A stretch of 64,000 nucleotides of DNA, from the NCBI GenBank assembly GCA_965219305.1, contig OZ244725.1, positions 186,001-250,000 on the forward strand, written 5' to 3'. The stretch's first letter is position 1, and each line of letters opens with the position of its first letter. This DNA comes from DATHTS01 sp965219305. GTDB lineage: Bacteria; Acidobacteriota; Blastocatellia; Pyrinomonadales; Pyrinomonadaceae. The notes under the pieces are model-generated. The model ran no database searches. It had not been told where the DNA came from and worked only from the letters and a program-made list of their open reading frames with translations. Below, one piece after another: positions 1 to 7,702 of the stretch. Both the position numbers and the translations under genes were made by a program.

Positions 1-1
1 C

Positions 2-778
2 GCGGTTTTAGGTGTCGGCGTATCAACTTATGAAGGGCGCGAGGAAAAACCGTCAACCGCTGCGGAAAAATTAGCCGCAAAAGCGGCAAGCTGGTCATTG
101 CCGGATAAACCGTCGAAAGACGAAACCCGCGCTCAATACGATCTAACTTCCAAATTAAAGGCGCGTTCGAGACGGCTCGAAGACGTTTCGGCGGAAGTGG
201 ATGCGGCATTAAAAGCAGGGAAGATCACCGAACGCCAAAAGGCGCAGATATTAAATGCGCGAACGGAAACATTTTTAGAAGAAAAAGCCGGAAAATTATC
301 GTTAAACGAAAAAGACCCGACGTTTTTAAAAGTGTGGCAATTAGCGACCGTCGACGAGAAAAAATTATTGCAGGAAACTTTCGACGAGAAATTCACGAAA
401 TTAAAAACTTCGGGCGATCTGTCGCCGGAATGGGAAGAAAAACTCACCAAAGCGGGCGGCGAAGTCGATAATTCGAAGATCAAACCGACGAGCGAAAAGG
501 TCAAAAAAATGTCAACGGATAAAATTGTCCGGCAGTATGAAGCGACGTTTGATAAATTGTCCGACGCTCAAAAAGCAGCATACGCGGAAATTTTGAAAGA
601 AAAAGCCGATCGGGCGGCGAAAGCGGGAACTTTGACGGATGATGAAATTACCAATGTGAAAAAAGTTTTGCCGGATTACGAGCCGCCGAAACAGAAACGC
701 AAAATGCGCCGTCAAACCCCGAAGCAGCGTCGGAAAGCGGCGAACGATGCGAAATTATACGGCGTTTTAGATGAGTAG
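2..778 (+). CDS. 5'-truncated hypothetical protein of a probable integrated element
   Basis: The frame is open from base 2, so the gene begins left of the window and 258 codons are visible. The first residues (AVLGVGVSTYEGREEKPS) are small and hydrophobic, then charged. The rest is rich in Lys/Glu, probably helical, and has a very basic tail (KQKRKMRRQTPKQRRKA, about visible residues 230-246). No catalytic motif is visible. The opening segment recalls the end of large polyvalent phage structural proteins, but that is memory rather than a tested match. It lies about 400 bases before a tRNA 3'-end fragment, which suggests it is one of the last genes of an integrated element. An internal TTG at 98 could be a start but is not needed. 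Confidence 0.7.
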   Translation, partial: AVLGVGVSTYEGREEKPSTAAEKLAAKAASWSLPDKPSKDETRAQYDLTSKLKARSRRLEDVSAEVDAALKAGKITERQKAQILNARTETFLEEKAGKLSLNEKDPTFLKVWQLATVDEKKLLQETFDEKFTKLKTSGDLSPEWEEKLTKAGGEVDNSKIKPTSEKVKKMSTDKIVRQYEATFDKLSDAQKAAYAEILKEKADRAAKAGTLTDDEITNVKKVLPDYEPPKQKRKMRRQTPKQRRKAANDAKLYGVLDE

Positions 779-799
779 ATTTTGTGGTATAAATAATTT

Positions 800-1015
800 A
801 TGGCAAGAACGAGTTGTAATCCAAGAAACGCATTTAAGGAACGGCAATTAGCAGAAAAAGCGGTCAATAAATTGATCGAAGAATTGCCGCCGATGGAAAA
901 ATATTGTAATTTCTGCGGTGAGTATCATATTATCGAAGAAATCCAAGTCGGAGAGCAAATAATAAAAACCTGTCCGCTCGTTCCTGTGCATAAATTCAGC
1001 TTTTCCCGAAAATAA
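800..1015 (+). CDS. Small zinc-knuckle-like hypothetical protein
   Basis: A 71-residue protein starting 21 bases after the preceding stop, on the same strand. It has a CNFC motif (residues 36-39) followed by a His and one further Cys (TCPLV), possibly enough to bind one metal ion. The N-terminal half is basic and amphipathic. It is not recognised. Its position as the last gene before the tRNA-Arg 3' fragment makes it the terminal gene of the proposed integrated element. Small metal-binding proteins are common cargo in such elements, but no function can be assigned. Confidence 0.5.
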   Translation: MARTSCNPRNAFKERQLAEKAVNKLIEELPPMEKYCNFCGEYHIIEEIQVGEQIIKTCPLVPVHKFSFSRK

Positions 1016-1178
1016 CTCCCGAAATCTTGCCCGTCGCGTGCATAAAATTTAAAAGAAAGGCTGGTCAATGGTTGGACATTTAGTGCAAGTTTTCGAGCGT
1101 AAAACTGTATAAAATTTTTCTACTATCTTCTAAAATTACTCTTTGTATATTAACCTGTGTAAACGTATGTATTTACCG

Positions 1179-1228
1179 CATTGCCCTCCGAAGGAAGAGG
1201 TCGCAGGTTCAACTCCTGCCGCGAGTAT
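1179..1228 (+). other. 3' fragment of tRNA-Arg(CCG), candidate attachment site (attR)
   Basis: The stretch has an anticodon loop CTCCGAA (T33 followed by CCG), a 3' anticodon-stem half GGAAG, variable bases AGGTC, a perfect T-stem GCAGG/CCTGC with 7-base loop TTCAACT, and an acceptor 3' half ending GAGTA. The 5' half of a tRNA (acceptor strand, D-arm) is absent: 1141-1178 is AT-rich and unrelated. The 5' anticodon stem is already mismatched. This is the signature left when an integrase recombines in the anticodon loop or T-arm of a tRNA gene. The intact tRNA-Arg should then lie left of the window. No CCA follows. Confidence 0.7.
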
Positions 1229-1289
1229 TAAATTTTTGAGCGTGTTTGACAATTTTGCCGCTTAAATTTACTCTTAATTTTGATTTTGT

Positions 1290-1366
1290 CGGGTCGTGGC
1301 GCAGCCTGGTAGCGCGCTTCCTTGGGGTGGAAGAGGTCGCGAGTTCAAATCCCGCCGATCCGACCA
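1290..1366 (+). tRNA. tRNA-Pro (anticodon GGG)
   Basis: 77-nt cloverleaf. The acceptor stem CGGGTCG pairs with CGATCCG (one G-T), with discriminator A and encoded CCA at 1364-1366. The D-arm is GCGC..AGCCTGGTA..GCGC. The anticodon stem CTTCC/GGAAG encloses TTGGGGT, giving anticodon GGG that reads CCC. The variable loop is AGGTC and the T-arm is GCGAG/CCCGC around TTCAAAT. It is followed directly by a terminator hairpin. It lies 60 bases downstream of the tRNA-Arg fragment but is a different isoacceptor family, so it is not the intact partner of that fragment. Confidence 0.95.
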
Positions 1367-1414
1367 ATAAATAAAAGGCTTTCAATGAAATTTCATTGAA
1401 AGCCTTTTATTTAT
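1367..1414. terminator. Bidirectional terminator, perfect 24-bp palindrome
   Basis: Two 24-base arms (1367-1390 and 1391-1414) are perfect reverse complements. The outer part is AT-rich (ATAAATAAAAGG) and so gives a U-run in either direction. It starts immediately after the tRNA-Pro CCA and ends 16 bases from the stop of the convergent gene at 1430, so it can serve both. Confidence 0.85.
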
Positions 1415-1429
1415 TAAATTCTTTTACAA

Positions 1430-1927
1430 TCATTCATCCGGCAAACCGTCGCCGTCAATATCATTAATCGGATGTGCTTTAGTTGAAACTTTTTCTCGCA
1501 TTCTTAAAACTATGACCTGATTGAAATAGACGATTATTGCCCCGATTATGCAAAGAAAAACTCCGATCAGCGGTGTTATCGTAAAACTGCTTTCCGTCAT
1601 ATTATTCGCTTTTTCAAAATGCGTGAACTGTGTCGAAAGCACGAAATTTTGCAGAATGACGAATACGGCAAAAAATGCCAGACTCGCCCATAAAGCCCAA
1701 GTTTTGCGCGTTGTCCACAAGACCGCGTTGGCGGCGATTAGAAGCAGTATGAAAGAAATCCATAGTGCCGTCGAGGAGAGCGTCCAGTAGTGATTATATT
1801 GTTCGGCAGCGATTTTCGGGTTGCCGATGCTTCCGAGCCAACCGGACGCATAATAAGTCAGCCATCCGGTAATTAAAACCGCGACTGCTAACACGATCGG
1901 ATAAATTTTATTCCACATATTTTTCAT
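1430..1927 (-). CDS. Four-helix membrane protein with a C-terminal DxDGDGxxD motif
   Basis: 165 residues with four clear hydrophobic segments (about 10-30, 50-70, 78-95, 115-140), so an inner-membrane protein. After a basic cytoplasmic stretch it ends in NDIDGDGLPDE, the calcium-binding loop pattern seen in dockerin and thrombospondin type-3 repeats; here it occurs once, at the extreme C-terminus. The family is not recognised. The gene is monocistronic by context: htrA lies upstream across a repeat hairpin and a terminator lies downstream. The start codon sits at the edge of the upstream inverted repeat. Confidence 0.75.
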   Translation of the reverse strand: MKNMWNKIYPIVLAVAVLITGWLTYYASGWLGSIGNPKIAAEQYNHYWTLSSTALWISFILLLIAANAVLWTTRKTWALWASLAFFAVFVILQNFVLSTQFTHFEKANNMTESSFTITPLIGVFLCIIGAIIVYFNQVIVLRMREKVSTKAHPINDIDGDGLPDE

Positions 1928-2012
1928 TTATCATTGAACATTTACCATTTATCAAAATATAAATAAAGCATAATTAAACTGATAAATGCTCAATGATAAA
2001 TGTTCAATAAAT
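1926..2012. repeat. Inverted intergenic repeat of short tandem units (atttatcatt type)
   Basis: The left arm (about 1926-1954) and right arm (1980-2012) are each made of near-repeats of a 'catttatca/attgaac' unit and are largely complementary around an AT-rich spacer. The repeat fills the whole gap between htrA and the membrane-protein gene and overlaps the latter's start codon. It shares its architecture, not its sequence, with the repeats at 21767, 32710, 37904 and 43353. Confidence 0.7.
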
Positions 2013-3502
2013 TAGTTCGGTTTAACTGTAACATAAGTCGTTTGACCACGACGGGAAATTAACATTACGAGTGTTTTATTACCCGCGCTGTCAATAATGT
2101 TTCTGGCATCTTCAAGCGTTTGAACAGGTTTACGATCAATTTCAACAATCACATCGCCTTTAGTCAAACCAGCCGCGGCAGCCGAACCGTTCGGATCAAT
2201 ATCCGTTATTATCAAACCTTTCGTATCGGTCGGGATTTGCAGACGATTAGCAAGTTCAGGGGTTAGCGGTTCGAGATTAATGCCGAGTTTTCCTTCTTTT
2301 GCCGGATTGTTATCGCCGCTTCCGTTTTCCGAATCGGTCGGTTTTTCGCCTTCAACTTTTAATTCGTCAAGTTTTGCAGTCAGTTCCTGTTCTTGTTTGT
2401 CGCGCAAAACGGTGACTTTTATTTCCGTTCCCGGCATAGTTCCGGCGACTTTATTTCGCAGAACATTCGGGTCTTCGACCTTATCGCCGTTAATTTTTGT
2501 GATGACATCGCCGCGTTTGAAACCGGCTTTGTCCGCCGCACTTCCGGGATTTACGCCGCCGACCAAAACGCCTTCGGTTTCGGCGGGAAGTCCGAGACCG
2601 TCAATCAAATCTTTGCTGAGTTGCTGAATTCCGACTCCGAGCTGACCGCGATGAACCGTGCCGTCTTTTAAGAGTTGCTCCATCACGGTTTTCGCCATAT
2701 TCGACGGTATCGAAAAACCGATGCCGATATTTCCGCCGGAACTTCCGCGCGACAGAATTTGCGAGTTAATTCCGATCAATTCGCCCGTTAAATTAACGAG
2801 TGCGCCGCCGGAATTTCCCGGATTGATCGGCGCGTCAATTTGCAGAAAATCCTGAAAACTCGTGCCGTCGCTGAGTCCCGTGCGTCTGCCTTTTGCCGAA
2901 ACGATTCCGGCGGTAACGGTCTGCCCGACTCCGAGCGGGTTTCCGATCGCCAGAATAATATCGCCGACATTTACGTTGTCGGAATTTCCGAGATTCAAAA
3001 ACGGCAGATTTTGCGCTTCGATTTTGATAACAGCTAAATCCGACGGCGGATCGCTTCCGACAATTTTCGCGTCGTAGTTTTTGCCGTCGTTCATTTCAAC
3101 CTGAATTTTTTCCGCACCTTCGACGACGTGATGGTTCGTTAAAATCGTGCCGTCCGCGCTGACGACGACACCCGAACCGAGTCCTCGTTCGAGACGCGGC
3201 TGTTGCTGTTGCGGCGTACGCATTTCCGGCATTCCGGGAAACATATCGCCGAACGGCGACGAGATATTTTGTTCCGTAGCTTTGCGGTCTGCCGTAATAC
3301 TGACAACTGCCGGAGTCGTTTTCTGCACGACATCGGCGTAAGAAGTTCTCATCCCGTCAACCACGACCGTCGGCGGCGCGGTTGGTGCTTGAATAGTATT
3401 TTCAGCCGTTTGCTGCGGTGCAATTCCGAAAGAACCGCAACCGGACAAAACGAGCAGAGAAGAAACAGAAACTAAAATCAGAAATTTGCGAAATGTATTC
3501 AT
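2012..3502 (-). CDS. HtrA/DegP-type serine protease, lipoprotein form
   Basis: 496 residues. Residues 1-22 form a lipoprotein signal (LVLSGC, lipidated Cys22), so the enzyme is probably membrane-anchored in the periplasm. The trypsin-like domain follows, with the catalytic triad visible: His125 in TNHHVVEG, Asp155 in PPSDLAVIKI and Ser231 in NPGNSGGALVN. Two PDZ domains follow (about 275-375 and 410-490; 'GVLVGGVNPGSAADKAGFK' and 'GLIITDIDPNGSAAAAGL'). The family degrades or refolds damaged envelope proteins. A Gln-rich linker (TPQQQQP) sits before the protease core, where E. coli DegP has its LA loop. It appears to be transcribed alone. Confidence 0.95.
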   Translation of the reverse strand: MNTFRKFLILVSVSSLLVLSGCGSFGIAPQQTAENTIQAPTAPPTVVVDGMRTSYADVVQKTTPAVVSITADRKATEQNISSPFGDMFPGMPEMRTPQQQQPRLERGLGSGVVVSADGTILTNHHVVEGAEKIQVEMNDGKNYDAKIVGSDPPSDLAVIKIEAQNLPFLNLGNSDNVNVGDIILAIGNPLGVGQTVTAGIVSAKGRRTGLSDGTSFQDFLQIDAPINPGNSGGALVNLTGELIGINSQILSRGSSGGNIGIGFSIPSNMAKTVMEQLLKDGTVHRGQLGVGIQQLSKDLIDGLGLPAETEGVLVGGVNPGSAADKAGFKRGDVITKINGDKVEDPNVLRNKVAGTMPGTEIKVTVLRDKQEQELTAKLDELKVEGEKPTDSENGSGDNNPAKEGKLGINLEPLTPELANRLQIPTDTKGLIITDIDPNGSAAAAGLTKGDVIVEIDRKPVQTLEDARNIIDSAGNKTLVMLISRRGQTTYVTVKPN

Positions 3503-3591
3503 TTTATTATTTTTTTACTCCAAAAATCTTTTAAATTTTCGTGCGGCAATTAATTTTTTTTAGCCGAAGCGCGAAATAATTGTTACGAAAA

Positions 3592-3632
3592 TATAAAAGA
3601 GAAGTTTAAAAAATTATAACTTCTCTTTTATA
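3592..3632 (-). terminator. Terminator hairpin downstream of the DUF6335-like gene
   Basis: A 15-base arm (3592-3606) is complementary to 3618-3632 across an AT-rich loop. Read on the minus strand it lies just after the stop at 3648 and is followed by a T-rich run. It separates the 3648-4644 gene group from htrA. Confidence 0.7.
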
Positions 3633-3647
3633 AATAAAATTACACAT

Positions 3648-4031
3648 CTAAATAGATTCGTCATCCGCTTTTGAATTTTCGTTTAGTTCGTAGCGGTCTT
3701 CGTCGCGTTTTTCGAGTTTTCCGATCATATCAATCGGCTGATTATCCTGAAATTCAAAACCCATCGCTCTGGCATTTGCTTCAACGTCCGATTGATCCGG
3801 TGTCGGATTATGTCCGCCGAACGATTCCGCGCCCGAATCCTGCGCGTCTTCCCATTCGGCATCAATGTCGCCGCCCGAAGTTTCCGGCGAAGTCGCGTGA
3901 TTTTCCTCTAATCTGTCAATCAACTCCTGCGAATCGCGCGGCGCATTTTCGATGTCGGCATTCATCGCATCTTGTATATCGCTGTCGGCGACCGGCGCGT
4001 TTTCGTAAATCTCTAAATCTTTATCTGGCAT
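3648..4031 (-). CDS. Acidic DUF6335-like protein
   Basis: 127 residues, strongly acidic, with no signal peptide or membrane helix. The pattern TSGGDIDAEWEDAQDSGAES, then GGHNPTPDQSDV, then KRDEDRYELNENS resembles the small cyanobacterial/bacterial family I know as DUF6335 (conserved GGDIDAxW, TPDQ and RWEL-type motifs). The assignment is from memory. The function of the family is unknown. It is the last gene of a minus-strand group with the zinc-ribbon and DUF971 genes, 50 bases downstream of the former, with a purine-rich ribosome site (ggagg) just before the start. Confidence 0.7.
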   Translation of the reverse strand: MPDKDLEIYENAPVADSDIQDAMNADIENAPRDSQELIDRLEENHATSPETSGGDIDAEWEDAQDSGAESFGGHNPTPDQSDVEANARAMGFEFQDNQPIDMIGKLEKRDEDRYELNENSKADDESI

Positions 4032-4081
4032 AATTTTTATTTCCTCCTTATTATCATCAACGATTGTAAAGCAAAACTCCG

Positions 4082-4354
4082 TTATATAAAAACCACCGAC
4101 TGCGCCGACGGGATTTCAAAACGGCGGCGGCAGCGATTATTTTTGCACATCAATTGATCGTCCACGCGCACCATATAATCGCGCGATTTTTCTAATTGAC
4201 GGCGATCCTGTTCGTTAAGATTGCGCGGCGCATTCTTCTTTTTCGTGCGTTTTAACCAGCGCACATCGTAATCATTGCGTTCACGGCAATGCGGACAGGA
4301 AAACGAATTTTTTTTCGTTTCGTGTTTTTCGTCAAAAATATCTTTTTCGTTCAT
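4082..4354 (-). CDS. Zinc-ribbon hypothetical protein
   Basis: 90 residues. A CPHC knuckle (residues 19-22) and a second knuckle CKNNRC near residue 70 followed by RRRFEIP form a plausible four-Cys zinc ribbon. The middle is very basic. Its ATG overlaps the stop of the upstream DUF971 gene by one base (TAATG), so the two are translationally coupled and probably act together. No catalytic domain is visible. A nucleic-acid-binding or regulatory role would fit the zinc ribbon and charge, but that is inference. Confidence 0.7.
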   Translation of the reverse strand: MNEKDIFDEKHETKKNSFSCPHCRERNDYDVRWLKRTKKKNAPRNLNEQDRRQLEKSRDYMVRVDDQLMCKNNRCRRRFEIPSAQSVVFI

Positions 4355-4644
4355 TATTTTTCCAGCTCCCGTAAATATTTAAAACTGTAAATTCCGGTGT
4401 CGTGTCCGTCGGAAAAATGAAAATTCAGCGCGTATCTTCCGACGACGGAAATATGCGAAAAATTCAAGTTTTCGTCAATCGTTTCGGGCTTTAAAATCTT
4501 CTCGCCCGTCCATTCGTGAATACATCCGGCGCACGGACACGCTTTTCTCAATTGCGCGGCGTTATAGCGGTCTTCGCCTCCGTCCGACCATTCGATTGAG
4601 ATCTCGGAATCATTTTCTTCGATTATCTGTAAAGGCTCGATCAT
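4354..4644 (-). CDS. DUF971 domain protein (gamma-butyrobetaine hydroxylase N-terminal-like)
   Basis: 96 residues matching the stand-alone DUF971 fold: IEWSDGGEDRYNAAQLRKAC, CPCAGC, then GRYALNFHFSDGHDTGIYSF. In eukaryotic gamma-butyrobetaine hydroxylase this domain binds zinc; the bacterial stand-alone versions are often found near iron-sulfur or Mrp/ApbC genes, but neither is adjacent here. The conserved Cys residues and the 'SDGHxTGIYSF' motif are intact. It is the first gene of the minus-strand group, divergent from mfd. Confidence 0.88.
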   Translation of the reverse strand: MIEPLQIIEENDSEISIEWSDGGEDRYNAAQLRKACPCAGCIHEWTGEKILKPETIDENLNFSHISVVGRYALNFHFSDGHDTGIYSFKYLRELEK

Positions 4645-4753
4645 ACTTTTTAAACTCTAAACCGATTCGCGCCGTTAAGCAACCGAAAACATTTGCGGGA
4701 AACCGATTTACATTGTCTTTTTTTTTCGCTAATGTTAATGATTCGAGTCTGCA

Positions 4754-5857
4754 ATGAATCCGAGCCGCGAAATAAATAACGAATTATCTGAAATAAAAGA
4801 TGCGATAAAACGTGGAAATCGCATAATAAATCTCAGCGGTCTGACTTCGATCGCCGCTAAATCCTACATTTTATCGGAACTCCAAAGACAGAGCGAAAAA
4901 ACTTTCGTCATAATCACTTCGACCAACAAAGAGTTGGAAAATTGGGAATGCGATCTCGATTTTTTCGGCGATGATTCGTCAATTTTGACTTTGCCGTCAT
5001 TTGAAACCGACGTTTATTCAGGAATTTCGCCGCACGCCGAAACTCAGGAAAGACGCGCGCTTGCGCTGTGGAATCTGGCGCATTCAAAACCCGAATTTCT
5101 CGTCGTTTCGGCAAAATCTTTAATCACAAAAACTCCTTCGCCGGAAGAAATAAAAAATCTCGGCGCGAATTTGAAATTAGACGAAGATTTCGCGCCCGAA
5201 GATCTGATCGAACTCATCGAATCGTGCGGTTATGTGCGCGAAGAGCCGATAAAATCGGTCGGAGAATTCTCTGTTCGCGGCGGAATTCTCGATGTCTGGT
5301 CGCCGACTTCGGAAAATCCCGTCCGCATCGAATTTTTCGGCGACACGGTTGATTCGATCCGCGAATTCGACGCGGAAACTCAGCTTTCGATCAATCAGAT
5401 AAAAGAAGTTTCCATCGCACCGATGCGCGAATTTGCGGCGGCGGCGAAGGACTTTAAAGATTGGGCTTTTTTCGCAAAAGAGATTTTCAACGACGAAAAA
5501 TTCGCGCGAAACTTAAAAGACCGCACGGATTTTGCTTCCGAAGGCGAAACTTTTTCCGGTTGGGAATTTCTAACATCGCTGACAAATCCGAAAAACAACA
5601 GCGTTTTCGATTTCTTGAGCGACTGTATTTTCATCATTGACGAACCGCCGTTCGTCGAACAAACGCTCGAAAATTATTACGAAGAAATCGAAAATCATTA
5701 CGCCGAAATCACCAATCACGGCGAGATCGGTCTCGAACCGGAAAAACTTTTTTTGAGCGGCGAAACTCTGCGCGAAAGTCTGAATCTGAAACAACGTCTC
5801 GAGCTTCGCGCCCTCGGAAAAGCGGCGGCGGAAACTGATGAGGATTTTCAGATTTAG
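4754..5857 (+). CDS. mfd: Mfd N-terminal fragment (UvrB-like module) of a split mfd
   Basis: 367 residues corresponding to the N-terminal UvrB-homology part of transcription-repair coupling factor (domains 1a-2-1b), which contacts UvrA. Recognisable segments are LSGLTSIAAKSYILSELQ, LPSFETDVYSGISPHAETQE (Mfd-typical 'P-x-E-x-x-PY-x-x-x-SP' region) and GEFSVRGGILDVWSPTSENP with RIEFFGDTVDSIREFD. Translation stops after ETDEDFQI at the start of domain 3, where an intact Mfd would continue. The RNA-polymerase-interacting and motor domains are encoded separately from 7945. The junction contains a short stretch resembling the start of the second fragment. Separate polypeptides might still associate, or the gene may be inactivated. 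Confidence 0.9.
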   Translation: MNPSREINNELSEIKDAIKRGNRIINLSGLTSIAAKSYILSELQRQSEKTFVIITSTNKELENWECDLDFFGDDSSILTLPSFETDVYSGISPHAETQERRALALWNLAHSKPEFLVVSAKSLITKTPSPEEIKNLGANLKLDEDFAPEDLIELIESCGYVREEPIKSVGEFSVRGGILDVWSPTSENPVRIEFFGDTVDSIREFDAETQLSINQIKEVSIAPMREFAAAAKDFKDWAFFAKEIFNDEKFARNLKDRTDFASEGETFSGWEFLTSLTNPKNNSVFDFLSDCIFIIDEPPFVEQTLENYYEEIENHYAEITNHGEIGLEPEKLFLSGETLRESLNLKQRLELRALGKAAAETDEDFQI

Positions 5858-5910
5858 TTTCAGGTATCAAAATTCTTGACTGCAAAATAGTGTATTGATA
5901 AAATCCGCTT

Positions 5911-6933
5911 ATGAAACAATCCGCCGAACTTCCAAAATATATGTTCCGACGCGGGATTAATCATAACACTGTCGGAACACTCAAAAATTTCCTGAACAAC
6001 CGTTCGGGTATTTCAATATCTGACTTAAAAAATAATTCGTTCGACGAACAAACTTCTACTGCATTGGCGACTTTTCAGCAAAGTAAAAATCTGTTGCCGA
6101 CAGGGGCGATGGACTTAAAAACGTGGTTGGCAATCGGCAAGGAAATGGACCCGATCACTATTAGCCTTGTTTCTATGTCCGATCCGATTTTGCGCGATTT
6201 GCTTTCTATGGGTTATCGTTCGAGATTTCCGTTTAAGAAATTTTCGTCGAACAATTCCTTCAAAAAGCCAATCAAAGTAACTTCCGCGCAAATGTTCGCG
6301 GCGGGTGCAGGTGCGGAATACAGTTTTACTTTTCGTCTTTTCGTCAGCGTTTTTGCGCCGTTCGAGTGGTTCGGACCACTCAATTGGGCGAAAGGCGACG
6401 GCGTAAATCGTAAGTTTAGTATTAATCCGAAGGATACTTACAGACTGCGAAGTTTTTCAACCATCGTTGCCCGATCCGGAACTTATAAAACTTATGACTT
6501 AGAAACGACCTATTCTAAAACGGAAGTTTCTCCGGCAGCCAAGTCATTCCAATGGACACTTTGGAATCAAGACCCCGATCCGATTGAATCCGAAGCATCT
6601 TTGAAACGCGAAGAACTCTCGACGGATATTTATACGCCGAGATCACCGAGTATTGAAAACAGCCGTGATAAAGCCAAATATCATATGTTCGGCAACGATG
6701 ATGCGTGGGCGTGGTGGGGCGGCGATAGTTGGCTCACTTCAGACATAGACGTTCATCCCGATATTAGTTTTCATCACGAAAGGGATAAGGAAAATCCGAA
6801 AAGGATCAATATGCGGGCTTCCGGGATTGTCACGGGCGATCAGTTTCCGGCGGTTGAGGTTTATGTTTTGGATGCCGCCGGAAACGGCGTAATGCTCGGC
6901 GTATGGCAGGTGCGTCTCGGCGCGGTCCGTTGA
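5911..6933 (+). CDS. Peptidoglycan-binding-domain protein inserted in mfd
   Basis: 340 residues, no signal peptide. Residues about 13-80 form a PG_binding_1-type domain (RRGINHNTVGTLKNFLNN, then FDEQTSTALATFQQSKNLL and PTGAMDLKTWLAIG). The C-terminal part, with FRLFVSVFAPFEWFGP, KGDGVNRKFS, and a Trp/Asp-rich strand-forming region (WAWWGGDSWLTSDIDVHPDI), resembles the DUF3238-type domain that often accompanies peptidoglycan-binding modules. No lytic catalytic residues can be pointed to. It leads a four-gene run that separates the mfd halves. An exported or cell-wall-targeted effector role is possible but unproven. Confidence 0.75.
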   Translation: MKQSAELPKYMFRRGINHNTVGTLKNFLNNRSGISISDLKNNSFDEQTSTALATFQQSKNLLPTGAMDLKTWLAIGKEMDPITISLVSMSDPILRDLLSMGYRSRFPFKKFSSNNSFKKPIKVTSAQMFAAGAGAEYSFTFRLFVSVFAPFEWFGPLNWAKGDGVNRKFSINPKDTYRLRSFSTIVARSGTYKTYDLETTYSKTEVSPAAKSFQWTLWNQDPDPIESEASLKREELSTDIYTPRSPSIENSRDKAKYHMFGNDDAWAWWGGDSWLTSDIDVHPDISFHHERDKENPKRINMRASGIVTGDQFPAVEVYVLDAAGNGVMLGVWQVRLGAVR

Positions 6934-6962
6934 ACACCATAATAGGAGATCGTCAATTACCG

Positions 6963-7151
6963 ATGATCGGTATTGATGTTCCGATTGTTGTTGAAAACAA
7001 TCTTTTTGCCGGGGTGTTAAAGGACGGCAGGGTTATTTCGCCCGCCGAACACAACAAACAATATCTGCAAATGTCGCCCGTTACGATTATAGGGTCTTTT
7101 ATACCGCCGCAATATATTCCGTATAAGACGGATTTCGACATACCAAGATGA
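6963..7151 (+). CDS. Small hypothetical protein, coupled to the lipoprotein gene
   Basis: 62 residues from ATG 6963; a 'taggag' ribosome-binding-like site lies 14 bases upstream. A TTG at 6930 overlapping the preceding stop (TTGA) is an alternative start. Its stop overlaps the ATG of the next gene (ATGA), which argues that the frame is really translated. The sequence has short hydrophobic stretches (GIDVPIVVENNLFAGVL, VTIIGSFIPP) and no known motif. It may be a partner of the larger protein before it; this is inference from spacing only. Confidence 0.45.
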   Translation: MIGIDVPIVVENNLFAGVLKDGRVISPAEHNKQYLQMSPVTIIGSFIPPQYIPYKTDFDIPR

Positions 7152-7699
7152 AAAATTTAAAGACGATTTTCGCGCTATTTTTAATATTATTCAGTTTATC
7201 GTGTTCGCTGAAAGGGCAGGAGAAAAAGATGATATATCTGATTCCCGAAGGTTATACGGGCAGCGTCATTTTACTTTACGATCAGCAAAACGGTGTTGAA
7301 CCGGAAACGGATAAAGACGGGACGATTTATTATCGTGTGCCGAAGGACGGTTTTTTGAGAGCCAAATCTTCCGGCGAGAGAGAGAGATATGAGGTTGATT
7401 ATTTTTATGTTGACGAAAACGGAAAGCGCACGGAACTTGAATATTTAGAGCCACCGACGTATGTTCGTGATCCGGGCGACACGACGACCAGAAGAATCGG
7501 TGAAATGAGCGAGAAGGAAAACAACGAAGGAGTATTCGTGATGAGTCATCGCCGAATAATATTCGCGCCGAATGGAAAACAAATGCTTTTATATGCTTTC
7601 TCGGTCGGTCATCCGAAAGATGCTGATAAGTTATATCTTCAAGCATTGGATAAACGTGATAAAATAAACGAAATGATCGAAAAAGGGCAACTAAGATAG
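7148..7699 (+). CDS. DUF6843-like lipoprotein
   Basis: 183 residues beginning with a lipoprotein signal (LILFSLSCSLKGQ, lipidated Cys about 19). The mature part, IYLIPEGYTGSVILLYDQ, then YYRVPKDGFLRAK and DYFYVDENGKRTEL, matches the pattern I associate with DUF6843 (an 'YLIPxGYTGxV' opening and 'xVPxxGxL' strand). Function is unknown. It overlaps the preceding small gene by four bases and is followed after four bases by a truncated second copy, so the lipoprotein gene has been tandemly duplicated inside the mfd insertion. Confidence 0.75.
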   Translation: MKNLKTIFALFLILFSLSCSLKGQEKKMIYLIPEGYTGSVILLYDQQNGVEPETDKDGTIYYRVPKDGFLRAKSSGERERYEVDYFYVDENGKRTELEYLEPPTYVRDPGDTTTRRIGEMSEKENNEGVFVMSHRRIIFAPNGKQMLLYAFSVGHPKDADKLYLQALDKRDKINEMIEKGQLR

Positions 7700-7702
7700 T
7701 AA

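Noticed and set aside
1141..1228. Complete tRNA-Arg gene
   Set aside because: No D-arm or 5' acceptor strand upstream and a mismatched 5' anticodon stem; only the 3' part is tRNA-like.
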